A stretch of 12,660 bases of DNA, from assembly GCA_007123015.1 (NCBI GenBank), contig SKSL01000122.1, positions 1 through 12,660 of the forward strand, read 5' to 3'. The number at the start of each line of letters is the position of its first letter. Positions within the stretch are counted from its first letter, which is position 1. The stretch comes from Natronohydrobacter sp. GTDB taxonomy: Bacteria > Pseudomonadota > Alphaproteobacteria > Rhodobacterales > Rhodobacteraceae. The notes under the pieces are model-generated. The model saw only the letters and a list, made by a program, of their open reading frames with translations. It made no database searches and was not told the origin of the DNA. Below are positions 1 through 6,633 of this stretch, piece by piece. The translations under genes were made by a program, and so were the position numbers.

Positions 1-1
1 C

Positions 2-1204
2 TGGCGGCGCCAGCGCTGGCTGTTTGATCGCTTTGTCGATCTGCAACGCAAGCTGAAGATCAGCCGCCATATTCCACGCCCGTTGCGCCCGCATATGGGT
101 TCGCAATGGTGGTGCTTGACCCGCGCCACGCTGACCGCAATCCTGACCGATCCCAAACGCGCCCGCTATGAGCGCTTTTTCCGCCGCAACTGGATCCCCG
201 ACGAATCCTATTTCCAGACGCTTGCGCGGCTGCATTCCAGCCAGATCGAAAGCCGCTCGCTGACATTGGTGAAATTCGACCGCCACGGCCGCCCGAACCT
301 GTTCTATGACGATCACCTGCAACTTCTGCGCCGCTCGGATTGTTTCCTCGCGCGCAAGATCTGGCCCGAGGCCGAGCGGCTGTATAGTTTTTTCCTGTCC
401 GGTCAGGCCGCGAAGCTGGACCCTGTCACCCCCGATCCCGCCAAGATCGACCGATATTTCGAACTGGCCGAAAAACAGCGGCTGGAAGGACGCGCCGGGC
501 TTTACATGCAAAGCCGCTTCCCGCGTCATGATAGCGCGACAACGAAATCTGCAGCGCCCTATTCGGTCTTTACAGGCTTTGATCAGGTCTTTGGCAATTT
601 CGACTATTGGCTGGGGCAGATCACGGGCATTCGGGTGCATGGCCATCTCTATGCCCCTGATTTTGCGCAGTTTCATAGTGGGGCAAAAGTCTGGCATGGG
701 GCGATTTCCAATTCTGCTGCGATACGCGATTACAACCCGCGCATGTTCCTGACCAATCTGCTCTGGGCGACGCGTCCAGAGCGGCTGTGTTTCCTGTATG
801 GGCCAGGCGATACCATGTCGGGCGATCTACAATGGTTCATGGCGACAGATACCCATGCCTGTATCAGCGTCATTCGCGGCGCATGGATGCTGGCGCTCTG
901 GCGCGCTGACCTGCCCGAGGCCGAAAAGATCGCGCGCGCGGGCCTGTTGCATCGGCAGGAACAAGCGTGGCTAGAGGCGCTCACCTCGCGCCATGTGATG
1001 GCGGATGTGAAGATCATGCCCCTGTCCGAGTTTCTGAAAGATCCGTCTGCCCATCTGACTGCCATTGCCCAGGCGCATGGGGCCGCGGCAGGATTGGCCG
1101 CCCATGGTCTGCCCACCATTTTGCCTCAGGACGGGTTTGACCAGTTTCTGGCCGCGATGCGCAATCAGGGCCTGCCTGCGCAGGTCCTGAAGGACTGCCA
1201 GTGA
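2..1204 (+). CDS. GT14/core-2-branching-like glycosyltransferase with extra C-terminal domain (5' partial)
   Basis: The frame is open from base 2 to the TGA at 1202-1204, giving 400 codons, and family-like sequence starts at once, so the true start lies upstream of the window. Residues 1 to about 110 (window numbering) resemble the end of the Branch domain of beta-1,6-N-acetylglucosaminyltransferases: GSQWW at 33-37, then a PDE-S-x-FQTL motif at 66-73. In animal core-2 enzymes the Glu of the PDE motif is the catalytic base, so E68 is the likely equivalent. The enzyme would transfer GlcNAc (or a similar sugar) from a UDP-sugar to make a branch. Residues about 187-400 form a second domain, rich in Trp and aromatic residues, that I cannot assign; I recall DUF5927/5928-type extensions on such proteins in Rhodobacterales. 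No signal peptide or membrane segment is visible in this part. A sulfotransferase gene follows 19 bases downstream and is probably cotranscribed. The family call is fairly sure; the substrate is unknown. Confidence 0.75.
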   Translation, partial: WRRQRWLFDRFVDLQRKLKISRHIPRPLRPHMGSQWWCLTRATLTAILTDPKRARYERFFRRNWIPDESYFQTLARLHSSQIESRSLTLVKFDRHGRPNLFYDDHLQLLRRSDCFLARKIWPEAERLYSFFLSGQAAKLDPVTPDPAKIDRYFELAEKQRLEGRAGLYMQSRFPRHDSATTKSAAPYSVFTGFDQVFGNFDYWLGQITGIRVHGHLYAPDFAQFHSGAKVWHGAISNSAAIRDYNPRMFLTNLLWATRPERLCFLYGPGDTMSGDLQWFMATDTHACISVIRGAWMLALWRADLPEAEKIARAGLLHRQEQAWLEALTSRHVMADVKIMPLSEFLKDPSAHLTAIAQAHGAAAGLAAHGLPTILPQDGFDQFLAAMRNQGLPAQVLKDCQ

Positions 1205-1223
1205 TATACCGAAAGAAAGCCAA

Positions 1224-2651
1224 ATGTCCCCATCCCCAAGGTTTCGCTCATTCGTGGTTCTGGCCGAGATGCGCACAGGCTCGAACCTGCTCGAAGCCTG
1301 CCTGAACGCATTTCCGTCGCTGGCCTGCATGGGCGAGGCATTCAATCCGGTCTTTATCGGCCATCCCAAGACCGAGACACTGCTGGGCTTCGACCGTGCG
1401 GCCCGCGACGCGGATCCGCTGGCCTTGCTCGAAGCCTTTGCTGCAGCGCCCGGTCTGGCCGGGTTTCGCTATTTCCACGACCACGATCCGCGCGTGCTGG
1501 ACCCGATCCTGACTGATCCCAGTTGCGCCAAGATCGTGCTGACGCGCAATCCGCTGGACAGCTATGTGTCCTTGCAGATCGCGCGGGCAACGCAGCAATG
1601 GCGGTTGGGCGATGTGAAGAACCGGCGCGTCGAAAAGGTCGTGTTCGATCCGGTCGCTTTTGAAACCCGCGTGCGCGCGCTGCAAGCCTTTCAATTGCAG
1701 GTGCAGACCGCCTTGCAGACCAGTGGGCAGACAGCGTTTTACCTCGATTACGAGGATCTGCTCTCGCTCGACGTGATCAACGGGCTGGCCGCCTGGCTTG
1801 GTCTTGAAGAGCGCATCGAGAGTTTTCCGCGCAAGCTCAAACGCCAGAACCCCGAGCCGCCCGAAGAGAAGCTGGTCAACCCCGAAGCTATCGCTTTGGG
1901 GATCGCGCGCCTTGACCGGTTTCATCTGTCGCGCAGCCCCAGTTTCGAGCCGCGCCAGCCGGGTCTGATCTGGGCCTATCGCGCCTGTCGCAGCGTCCCG
2001 CTTGTCTATGCGCCGCTTCTGGGCGGGGATGACCGGGCGCTGTTGGCCTGGATGGCGGCGATTGACAAGGGCGGGGCAGGGGATCTGATCGCGGATTTCG
2101 CACCGAAAACCTGGCGCAACTGGCAGCGCGATAACCCGCAGCGGGTGGCCTTTACTGTGCTGCGCCATCCGCTGACGCGCGCGCACCAGACCTTTGTCAA
2201 CCAGATCTGCCTAGGCAACCGCGAGCATGTCCGGGGCTATATCGCGCGGGTCCATGGTATCACGCTGCCCACTGACGCATCCGGGCTGGCATCGCTCGAT
2301 GCGCAGACCCATCGCCGCGCTTTTCTGGGCTTGCTGCAATTTGTCCATGCCAATCTGAATGGTCAGACAGCCTTGCCGGTGCGCCCGGTCTGGGCCAGCC
2401 AGAGCAAGCTGATTGAAGGCATTGCCACGCAATGCCCCCTGCATCACATGCTGCGCGCGCGCCAGCTGGCAGAGGATCTGCCGCGCCTTGGACGGGACTT
2501 GGGGCGTGTTTTGCCTGATTTTTCATCCGGTCCAGAACCGAGCCCGCTGAAACTTGCAGAAATATATGACGCAGAGGTCGAGACAGCCGCGCGAAAAGCC
2601 TATCGGCTTGACTATGAGCGGCTGGGCTTCGGGGATTGGCAGGCACCGTGA
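1224..2651 (+). CDS. Two-domain sulfotransferase (Stf0/NodH-like N-terminus, degenerate sulfotransferase-2-like C-terminus)
   Basis: 475 residues. The ATG at 1224 follows a purine-rich but weak ribosome binding site (GAAAGAAAG, 1211-1219). The N-terminal domain (about 8-235) has the PAPS 5'-phosphosulfate loop MRTGSNLL at 16-23 and the 3'-phosphate motif VLTRNPLDSYVSL at 105-117, with R108 and S113, as in Stf0/NodH-type enzymes that move sulfate from PAPS to a carbohydrate. The C-terminal half (about 255-475) follows the sulfotransferase family 2 pattern: a loop-like stretch YAPLLGGDDRALL at 262-274, LRHPLTRAHQTFVN at 313-326, and a closing AYRLDYERLGF at 459-469 like the usual [YxxDxxxFGY] tail. 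Its loop lacks the expected Lys and Ser/Thr, so this half looks catalytically dead. Typical single-domain enzymes have 250-300 residues; this is a fusion. The preceding glycosyltransferase gene suggests a glycan acceptor. The gene ends 17 bases from the convergent ptsN. Confidence 0.78.
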   Translation: MSPSPRFRSFVVLAEMRTGSNLLEACLNAFPSLACMGEAFNPVFIGHPKTETLLGFDRAARDADPLALLEAFAAAPGLAGFRYFHDHDPRVLDPILTDPSCAKIVLTRNPLDSYVSLQIARATQQWRLGDVKNRRVEKVVFDPVAFETRVRALQAFQLQVQTALQTSGQTAFYLDYEDLLSLDVINGLAAWLGLEERIESFPRKLKRQNPEPPEEKLVNPEAIALGIARLDRFHLSRSPSFEPRQPGLIWAYRACRSVPLVYAPLLGGDDRALLAWMAAIDKGGAGDLIADFAPKTWRNWQRDNPQRVAFTVLRHPLTRAHQTFVNQICLGNREHVRGYIARVHGITLPTDASGLASLDAQTHRRAFLGLLQFVHANLNGQTALPVRPVWASQSKLIEGIATQCPLHHMLRARQLAEDLPRLGRDLGRVLPDFSSGPEPSPLKLAEIYDAEVETAARKAYRLDYERLGFGDWQAP

Positions 2652-2668
2652 TTGACAGGTGCCATGGG

Positions 2669-3133
2669 CTAGGCCGCCTTGCTTTCAGCCCCGCTGGTCA
2701 GGATCGCATATAGCTTTGCCGGATCTTCATTGGCGCGCAGCTTCTCGCAGACATGGCGATTGCGCAACGTGCGCGAAATGAAGGCCAGCGCCTTGAGGTG
2801 TTCGACACCTGCGTCCCGAGGGGCGAAAAGGGCAAAAACAAGATCGACAGGCGCTTTGTCCACGGACCCATAATCGAGGGGTTTTTCCAAACGAAAGAAC
2901 ACGCCCAGAACGCTGTCGATCCCGTCAAGCCGCGCATGCGGGACAGCCACCCCATGACCGACCCCGGTCGGTCCCAATGTCTCGCGCTCCTGAATCGCTC
3001 CGAGGACCGCTTCTGTGTCCAGCCCGTAGACGGATTTCGCGGCGTCGCCAACTGTCTGAAAGAGTCGTTTCTTGCTGGTGGCAGAGGCGATGAAGCGCAC
3101 GGCCTTGGGATTGAGAAGGGTGGCCATATCCAT
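2669..3133 (-). CDS. ptsN: PTS IIA-like nitrogen regulatory protein (EIIA-Ntr)
   Basis: 154 residues, normal for the family. EIIA-Ntr is the terminal phosphoacceptor of the cytoplasmic PTS-Ntr chain (EI-Ntr, NPr, EIIA-Ntr). It does not transport sugar; it regulates targets such as potassium handling and sensor kinases according to its phosphorylation. The phosphorylated histidine lies in GVAVPHARLDGI, H66 here. Other family marks are the ERE stretch at 49-51, PVDLVFALFAP near 94-104, and HLKALAFISRTLR near 112-124. The ATG at 3133 is chosen over an in-frame ATG two codons later because GGGAGA lies 8 bases upstream of it. hpf is 80 bases upstream on the same strand and the two are probably cotranscribed, the order usual downstream of lptB. 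The 3' end faces the sulfotransferase gene across 17 bases, with no terminator hairpin seen. Confidence 0.93.
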   Translation of the reverse strand: MDMATLLNPKAVRFIASATSKKRLFQTVGDAAKSVYGLDTEAVLGAIQERETLGPTGVGHGVAVPHARLDGIDSVLGVFFRLEKPLDYGSVDKAPVDLVFALFAPRDAGVEHLKALAFISRTLRNRHVCEKLRANEDPAKLYAILTSGAESKAA

Positions 3134-3213
3134 AAAGGCTGTCTCCCGTCATCTGAGGCATATCATGCACCCCTACGCCAAGGCGGCGCTGGGGTTTTGC
3201 GGCGGATACACTG

Positions 3214-3780
3214 TTACTGGGGATCGATCCAGCCGATATTGCCGTCATCCCGGCGATAAACAACATTCAACCCGCCATGCCGCTCGTTGCGGAACACCAG
3301 CACGGGCGCATGGGCCAGCTCCATCTGCATGACCGCCTCACCCGCTGACAGGGACGGGATACGGGTTTCCATCTCGGCGATGATTATCGGCTGCAGGGTT
3401 TGTGGCTCATCCTGCGTATGATCTTCTTCCGAGGCCAGAATATAGCTGGGGGCATCTGCAAATTCGACCGGATTGCTGCGATCACGATGATGGTCCTTCA
3501 AGCGGCGCTTGTAGCGGCGCAGCTGCTTGTCGAGTTTTTCGCGGCACGACTCGAAGGCGGCATATATCTCGCCTGCCTGTGCGCGGGCCGCAGCGGTCAG
3601 CCCGGTCGAGAGATGCAGGGTCGATTCACAGACCAGGTTATGCGCATCGCGCGAAAAGATCACCACGGCTTCGGTCGGGCGTTGCTGGTATTTTTCCACC
3701 AATTCCCCGAATTCCGCTTTGACATGGGTCTGCAGGGCTTCCCCGATGTCGATATGCCGGCCGCTGATCTGATAGCGCAT
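3214..3780 (-). CDS. hpf: Ribosome hibernation promoting factor, long form
   Basis: 188 residues, the length of long HPF, which pairs ribosomes into inactive 100S dimers in stationary phase or stress. Residues 1 to about 100 are the S30AE/YfiA-type domain that sits in the decoding region, starting MRYQISGRHIDIG and ending in a basic helix (REKLDKQLRRYKRRLKDHH, 80-98). A charged linker (about 100-127) leads to the C-terminal dimerisation domain (128-188), recognisable from LSAGEAVMQMEL, LVFRNERHGGLNVVYRR and DGNIGWIDP. The ATG at 3780 is preceded by AAGGAGAG 4-5 bases upstream. A 202-base gap separates it from lptB and contains a candidate promoter and a hairpin just before the ribosome binding site, so expression may be controlled separately from the Lpt genes. 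Confidence 0.95.
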   Translation of the reverse strand: MRYQISGRHIDIGEALQTHVKAEFGELVEKYQQRPTEAVVIFSRDAHNLVCESTLHLSTGLTAAARAQAGEIYAAFESCREKLDKQLRRYKRRLKDHHRDRSNPVEFADAPSYILASEEDHTQDEPQTLQPIIIAEMETRIPSLSAGEAVMQMELAHAPVLVFRNERHGGLNVVYRRDDGNIGWIDPQ

Positions 3781-3800
3781 GCGCCTCTCCTTGCTGTGCT

Positions 3801-3826
3801 TGGCACGCCTTTCCCAGGCAGTGCCA
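3801..3826 (-). promoter_or_regulatory. Inverted repeat/hairpin in the hpf leader
   Basis: On the plus strand TGGCAC-GCCT (3801-3810) and AGGC-A-GTGCCA (3816-3826) pair as a 10-bp stem with one bulged A and loop TTCCC. On the minus strand, where hpf is read, the hairpin ends 20 bases before the ATG and immediately upstream of the AAGGAGAG ribosome binding site. It could be a translation-control or RNA-stability element, or a dimeric operator. It has no U-tract, so it does not look like a terminator. The structure is seen directly; the role is inferred. Confidence 0.5.
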
Positions 3827-3919
3827 CCTCTTGAATATCGCGACTTGGACCTGTTGTTTCGTTAACGTCGCCACAGTTTTCCGGGGCTTGCCACGTGACC
3901 GATCGTGTCGTCTTGCAAA

Positions 3920-3950
3920 TATATGGCAACGGATTGCCCGCTGCTGTCAA
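3920..3950 (-). promoter_or_regulatory. Candidate promoter for hpf-ptsN
   Basis: On the minus strand a perfect TTGACA (plus 3945-3950) is followed 17 bases later by GCCATA (plus 3922-3927), or 19 bases later by CATATA (3920-3925). Transcription would begin near 3913, giving a leader of roughly 130 bases that includes the hairpin at 3801-3826. The CCATAT core also resembles heat-shock (sigma-32 type) minus-10 elements, but the spacing is long for that. The hexamers are seen; their activity is inferred. Confidence 0.4.
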
Positions 3951-3982
3951 TGCTTTCTGCTTTGCCGCGTGACGAGAGGGGG

Positions 3983-4753
3983 TCAGCGCAAGGTGAAATC
4001 TGCGCCCAGATAGACGCGGCGCACTTCCGGGTCGGCCACGACTTCGACCGGGCTGCCCTGTTTCAGTACTGTGCCATCATGCAGGATATAGGCGCGGTCC
4101 ACGATGGCGAGGGTTTCGCGCACATTATGATCGGTGATCAGCACCCCCAACCCGCGCATTTTCAGATCGGCCACCAACGCGCGGATCTCGCCCACAGCAA
4201 TCGGATCGACCCCGGCGAAAGGTTCGTCAAGCAGGACATAGCGCGGATTGGCGGCCAATGCCCGGGCAATTTCGACCCGCCGCCGCTCGCCACCCGAAAG
4301 CGCCATGGCGGGCGAATCGTGCAGATGTTCTATGGAAAACTCCTGCAGCAGATCGCGCAGACGTGCCTGCCGCGTGCTGCGGTCCCGTTCTGCGAGTTCC
4401 AGCACCGAGAGAATATTCTGCGCCACGCTCAGACCCCGGAAGATCGACATTTCCTGCGGCAGATAGCCCAGTCCCAGCCTTGCGCGGCGATAGAGTGGCA
4501 GCCCTGTGGCATCCTGCCCGTCGATGCGGACCACACCGCCTTCATGGCGCACGATCCCGGCGATGCAGTAGAAACAGGTGGTCTTGCCACAGCCATTCGG
4601 CCCCAGCAGGGCCACCACTTCGCCCGGATGCAGCATCAGTGAGACATCGCGGATGATCACCCGCTTGCCATAGCGCTTCTGTAGCGCCTGCACTTGCAGG
4701 GCTTGCGTGTTATCCGGGGCGGGGGCCCCGCGCTGGCGTTCCGATTCTGACAT
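3983..4753 (-). CDS. lptB: LPS export ABC transporter ATP-binding protein
   Basis: 256 residues. LptB is the cytoplasmic ATPase of LptB2FGC, which extracts lipopolysaccharide from the inner membrane and pushes it along the Lpt bridge. Motifs in order: Walker A GPNGCGKTT at 51-59, Q-loop Q100 in LPQEMSIFRGLSV, signature LSGGE at 152-156, Walker B YVLLDE at 172-177 with catalytic E177, D-loop GVDP at 181-184, and H-loop H209 in ITDHNVRET. The PQE-SIFR stretch and the C-terminal YLGADF are typical of LptB rather than other ABC ATPases. The Walker A has Cys where LptB usually has Ala, an allowed variation. The N-terminal 18 residues are an unconserved polar extension. The ATG at 4753 lies 6 bases after the lptA stop, so translation is probably coupled. 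Confidence 0.95.
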   Translation of the reverse strand: MSESERQRGAPAPDNTQALQVQALQKRYGKRVIIRDVSLMLHPGEVVALLGPNGCGKTTCFYCIAGIVRHEGGVVRIDGQDATGLPLYRRARLGLGYLPQEMSIFRGLSVAQNILSVLELAERDRSTRQARLRDLLQEFSIEHLHDSPAMALSGGERRRVEIARALAANPRYVLLDEPFAGVDPIAVGEIRALVADLKMRGLGVLITDHNVRETLAIVDRAYILHDGTVLKQGSPVEVVADPEVRRVYLGADFTLR

Positions 4754-4759
4754 TCGGCC

Positions 4760-5248
4760 TCAGGGGGTTGTCTGGATGATGGTGCGCACATTGCCGTCCA
4801 TGCGGCCTTGTCCGGTACGCACATTCACATCCAGCCGGTCGCCAGAAAGCACATTCGCGCCTTGGGTCAAAAGCACTGCGCCGCGCATCTCGACAGTGCC
4901 ATCCATCACGCGATAGACGGCTGTTTGCGACTCGGCGGCTTCTTCAGCAGTGACCAGCGTCACCCCGCCAGAGGCTTCCAGCCGCTCGATCCGGTTGCCA
5001 TCCTGGGGCGCGTAGAAGATGCGGATCACCGGGGCGGCGATCCGCATATCGCCTTGTCCCAGAACGGCATTGCCTGAAAACACGGTCTCGCCGGTGGTAT
5101 TGTCGACGTCCAGCTGATCCGAACGGATTTCAACAGGCAGGCCGCGCACGGCGTTCAAGCCTGAGAAAGACAGCCCTGTGCCCTGGGCCAGTCCCGGGCT
5201 TGCCATGAGCAGCCCCATTGCCCCAACGAACAGTCTTGCAGCGTGCAC
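4760..5248 (-). CDS. lptA: Periplasmic LPS bridge protein LptA
   Basis: 162 residues. LptA polymers form the periplasmic beta-jellyroll bridge that carries lipopolysaccharide from LptC to LptD. The N-terminus (MHAARLFVGAMGLLMASPGLA) is a signal peptide with a likely cleavage after A21. Residues about 36-155 are an OstA-like domain with the family pattern of strands: IRSDQLDVDNTTGETVFSGN, then NAVLGQGDMRIAA, then GGVTLVTAEE and GDRLDVNVRTG. The start is a GTG at 5246-5248; it is supported by GAGGGGGA a few bases upstream, which overlaps the stop codon of lptC (TGAGGGGGA), a sign of translational coupling. The gap to lptC is 11 bases and to lptB 6 bases. Length and position between lptC and lptB make the call firm despite low sequence conservation in the family. 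Confidence 0.92.
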   Translation of the reverse strand: MHAARLFVGAMGLLMASPGLAQGTGLSFSGLNAVRGLPVEIRSDQLDVDNTTGETVFSGNAVLGQGDMRIAAPVIRIFYAPQDGNRIERLEASGGVTLVTAEEAAESQTAVYRVMDGTVEMRGAVLLTQGANVLSGDRLDVNVRTGQGRMDGNVRTIIQTTP

Positions 5249-5259
5249 AAATTTCCCCC

Positions 5260-5883
5260 TCAGTCTTCTGGCTGATATATCAGCCTGACATTGCCTGTGA
5301 AAGCAAGCAGATATCCGTCCGGTGTCTCTGGATTGGCGCGCAATTCCAGCGCATCGGCGGTCAGACTGCCGGGTGGGCCTTCGCCTGCAACCCCGCCTGT
5401 GCCCGTCACCAAAGTTGTTTGCAGCGCCGAGACCAGCTGTGGCATGCGCAGGTCAAACCCGTCAGATGTCTGCAAGATCACATCGCCGCGCATGACCAGC
5501 CGGTCACGCGCGACATCCACTTCGCCTGCATCGGATTGGAAAAAGACAGTCCTTTGCGCGGGGAATTGCAATTCGCCGACAGGATTGTCGAGTTCAAGAT
5601 GCAATGCTTCGTCAGACTGCAGGTCGGTGATCGAGCGTATCGTATTGGATTCGATCAGCAAGGCGGTCTGCTCTCGCGTGATCCCCGCCACGCGCGCGGT
5701 CCCGATCCGCGGCTCTCGTGTGATTTCGGTGATGTCGATCTCGGCCAGTTCGATGGCCCGTTGCGGGTCAACACTGCGCGAGACCAGAAAGACAGTCGAC
5801 AGCAGCACCAGCGCCGCAAGTGGCAAGATCAGCCGTAGACTGCGCCACAGAAAGGCGCGCGATTTTCCATGTGTCTTGCGCAT
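5260..5883 (-). CDS. lptC: LPS export bitopic membrane protein LptC
   Basis: 207 residues from the ATG at 5883. LptC is the single-pass inner-membrane protein that receives lipopolysaccharide from LptB2FG and hands it to LptA. Residues 1-13 are basic and cytoplasmic, about 14-36 are one membrane helix (FLWRSLRLILPLAALVLL onward), and the remainder is a periplasmic OstA-like jellyroll with strand patterns such as GRDVILQT-type MRGDVILQTSDGFDLRMPQL and the closing LAFTGNVRLIYQPED. The frame stays open 33 codons further upstream, but that would overlap rnd by about 76 bases and would add a non-family N-terminus before the membrane helix, so the inner ATG is preferred, 23 bases after the rnd stop. 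Its ribosome binding site (GGGCAG) is weak. Confidence 0.88.
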   Translation of the reverse strand: MRKTHGKSRAFLWRSLRLILPLAALVLLSTVFLVSRSVDPQRAIELAEIDITEITREPRIGTARVAGITREQTALLIESNTIRSITDLQSDEALHLELDNPVGELQFPAQRTVFFQSDAGEVDVARDRLVMRGDVILQTSDGFDLRMPQLVSALQTTLVTGTGGVAGEGPPGSLTADALELRANPETPDGYLLAFTGNVRLIYQPED

Positions 5884-5906
5884 CTGCCCGGGTCGATCAG
5901 GCACGA

Positions 5907-6518
5907 TCAATGCGCGAAAATATCGGTATCCGGCCAACCTGCCAGGTCCAGTTCGGCGCGTGTCGGCAGGAAATCGAAGCACCGCTGCGCAAGCTCTCGG
6001 CGGCCTTCGCGTAGCAGCATGCCGTCAAGCACATCGCGCAGCCGGTGCAGATGCAGCACATCCGAGGCCGCATAGACTTGCTGCGCCTCGCTCAGGCGGG
6101 CCGCTCCCCAGTCCGAGCTTTGCTGCTGCTTCGAAATATCGACGTTCAGCAATTCCGAGAGCAGATATTTCAGCCCATGGCGATCCGTATAGGTGCGCAC
6201 CAGCTTCGAGGCCATCTTGGTGCAATAAACCGGAGCCGTCGTCACATCGTAGCTGTGGCGTAGAAGGGCGATATCGAAACGGCCATAGTGAAACAGTTTC
6301 AACACGGCAGGATCCGCGAGCAGGCGGGTCAGGTTCGGTGCTGGCTGGATCTTGCGGGCGACCTGAACCAGATGTGCATCCCCATCGCCACTGGAAAGCT
6401 GCACCACGCACAGCCGGTCGCGATGCGGGTTCAGGCCCATGGCCTCGCAATCAATCGCCACGACCGGCCCCAGGTCCAGCCCGTCCGGCAGGTCATCAGC
6501 ATGGAGATGGACAGTCAT
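5907..6518 (-). CDS. rnd: Ribonuclease D-like 3'-5' exonuclease (short form, no HRDC)
   Basis: 203 residues. It has the complete DEDDy exonuclease set: D23 and E25 in AIDCEAMGL, D82 in HYGRFDIALL, and Y149 plus D153 in QVYAASDVLHL. KYLLSELL at 117-124 and SSDWGAARLS at 134-143 are further RNase D marks. Two metal ions held by these acids would remove nucleotides from RNA 3' ends, as in tRNA and stable-RNA trimming. Enterobacterial RNase D is about 375 residues and carries HRDC domains; here the protein stops after the exonuclease domain, as I recall for many alphaproteobacteria. The ATG at 6518 has GAGGGA 5-6 bases upstream. It is the first gene of the run leading into lptC, which lies 23 bases downstream. 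Confidence 0.9.
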   Translation of the reverse strand: MTVHLHADDLPDGLDLGPVVAIDCEAMGLNPHRDRLCVVQLSSGDGDAHLVQVARKIQPAPNLTRLLADPAVLKLFHYGRFDIALLRHSYDVTTAPVYCTKMASKLVRTYTDRHGLKYLLSELLNVDISKQQQSSDWGAARLSEAQQVYAASDVLHLHRLRDVLDGMLLREGRRELAQRCFDFLPTRAELDLAGWPDTDIFAH

Positions 6519-6550
6519 GTTTCCCTCTGTCTGCGCAGATTTCCGCTAGG

Positions 6551-6579
6551 GGCTAGGCGGGATTGGCGGAAAAAGCAAG
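6551..6579 (-). promoter_or_regulatory. Candidate promoter for rnd-lptCAB
   Basis: On the minus strand CTTGCT (plus 6574-6579) and CTAGCC (plus 6551-6556) are 17 bases apart, putting the transcript start near 6544 and leaving a leader of about 26 bases before the rnd ATG. The hexamers match the consensus only partly. The palindrome at 6579-6588 touches the upstream edge. Confidence 0.3.
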
Positions 6580-6588
6580 CCAATTGGC
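6562..6588. repeat. Palindrome and repeated TTGGC half-sites between rnd and the hlyIII-like gene
   Basis: GCCAATTGGC at 6579-6588 is a perfect 10-bp palindrome. A further ATTGGC at 6562-6567 forms a second inverted pair with GCCAAT at 6579-6584. Nearby TTTCCGC (6540-6546) and GCGGAAA (6566-6572) are also inverted. The cluster lies at the candidate minus-35 of the rnd operon and between divergent genes, so it may be an operator; no known regulator consensus is recognised. Confidence 0.35.
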
Positions 6589-6633
6589 AGGTCCCCTTGA
6601 CGCGAGGTCAGCATCATTCTGGCGCATATGGGC

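Noticed and set aside
1248..2186. 312-codon minus-strand ORF opposite the sulfotransferase
   Set aside because: It is antisense to PAPS-motif coding sequence, with no recognisable domain.
3801..3826. Sigma-54 promoter at the hpf hairpin, because TGGCAC occurs on both strands
   Set aside because: The required TTGC with invariant GC at the minus-12 position and correct spacing is absent on both strands; the TGGCAC copies are explained by the inverted repeat.
3905..4642. 245-codon plus-strand ORF opposite lptB
   Set aside because: It is fully antisense to a gene with all ABC ATPase motifs, has no family resemblance, and has a His/Gln-rich composition typical of a shadow frame.
5883..5982. Longer lptC starting at 5982
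   Set aside because: It would overlap rnd by about 76 bases and add 33 residues unlike LptC in front of the membrane helix.
5291..6556. 421-codon plus-strand ORF across lptC and rnd
   Set aside because: It is antisense to two well-supported genes, and its Ser/Arg/Pro-rich translation with no domain is an effect of GC-rich codon use.
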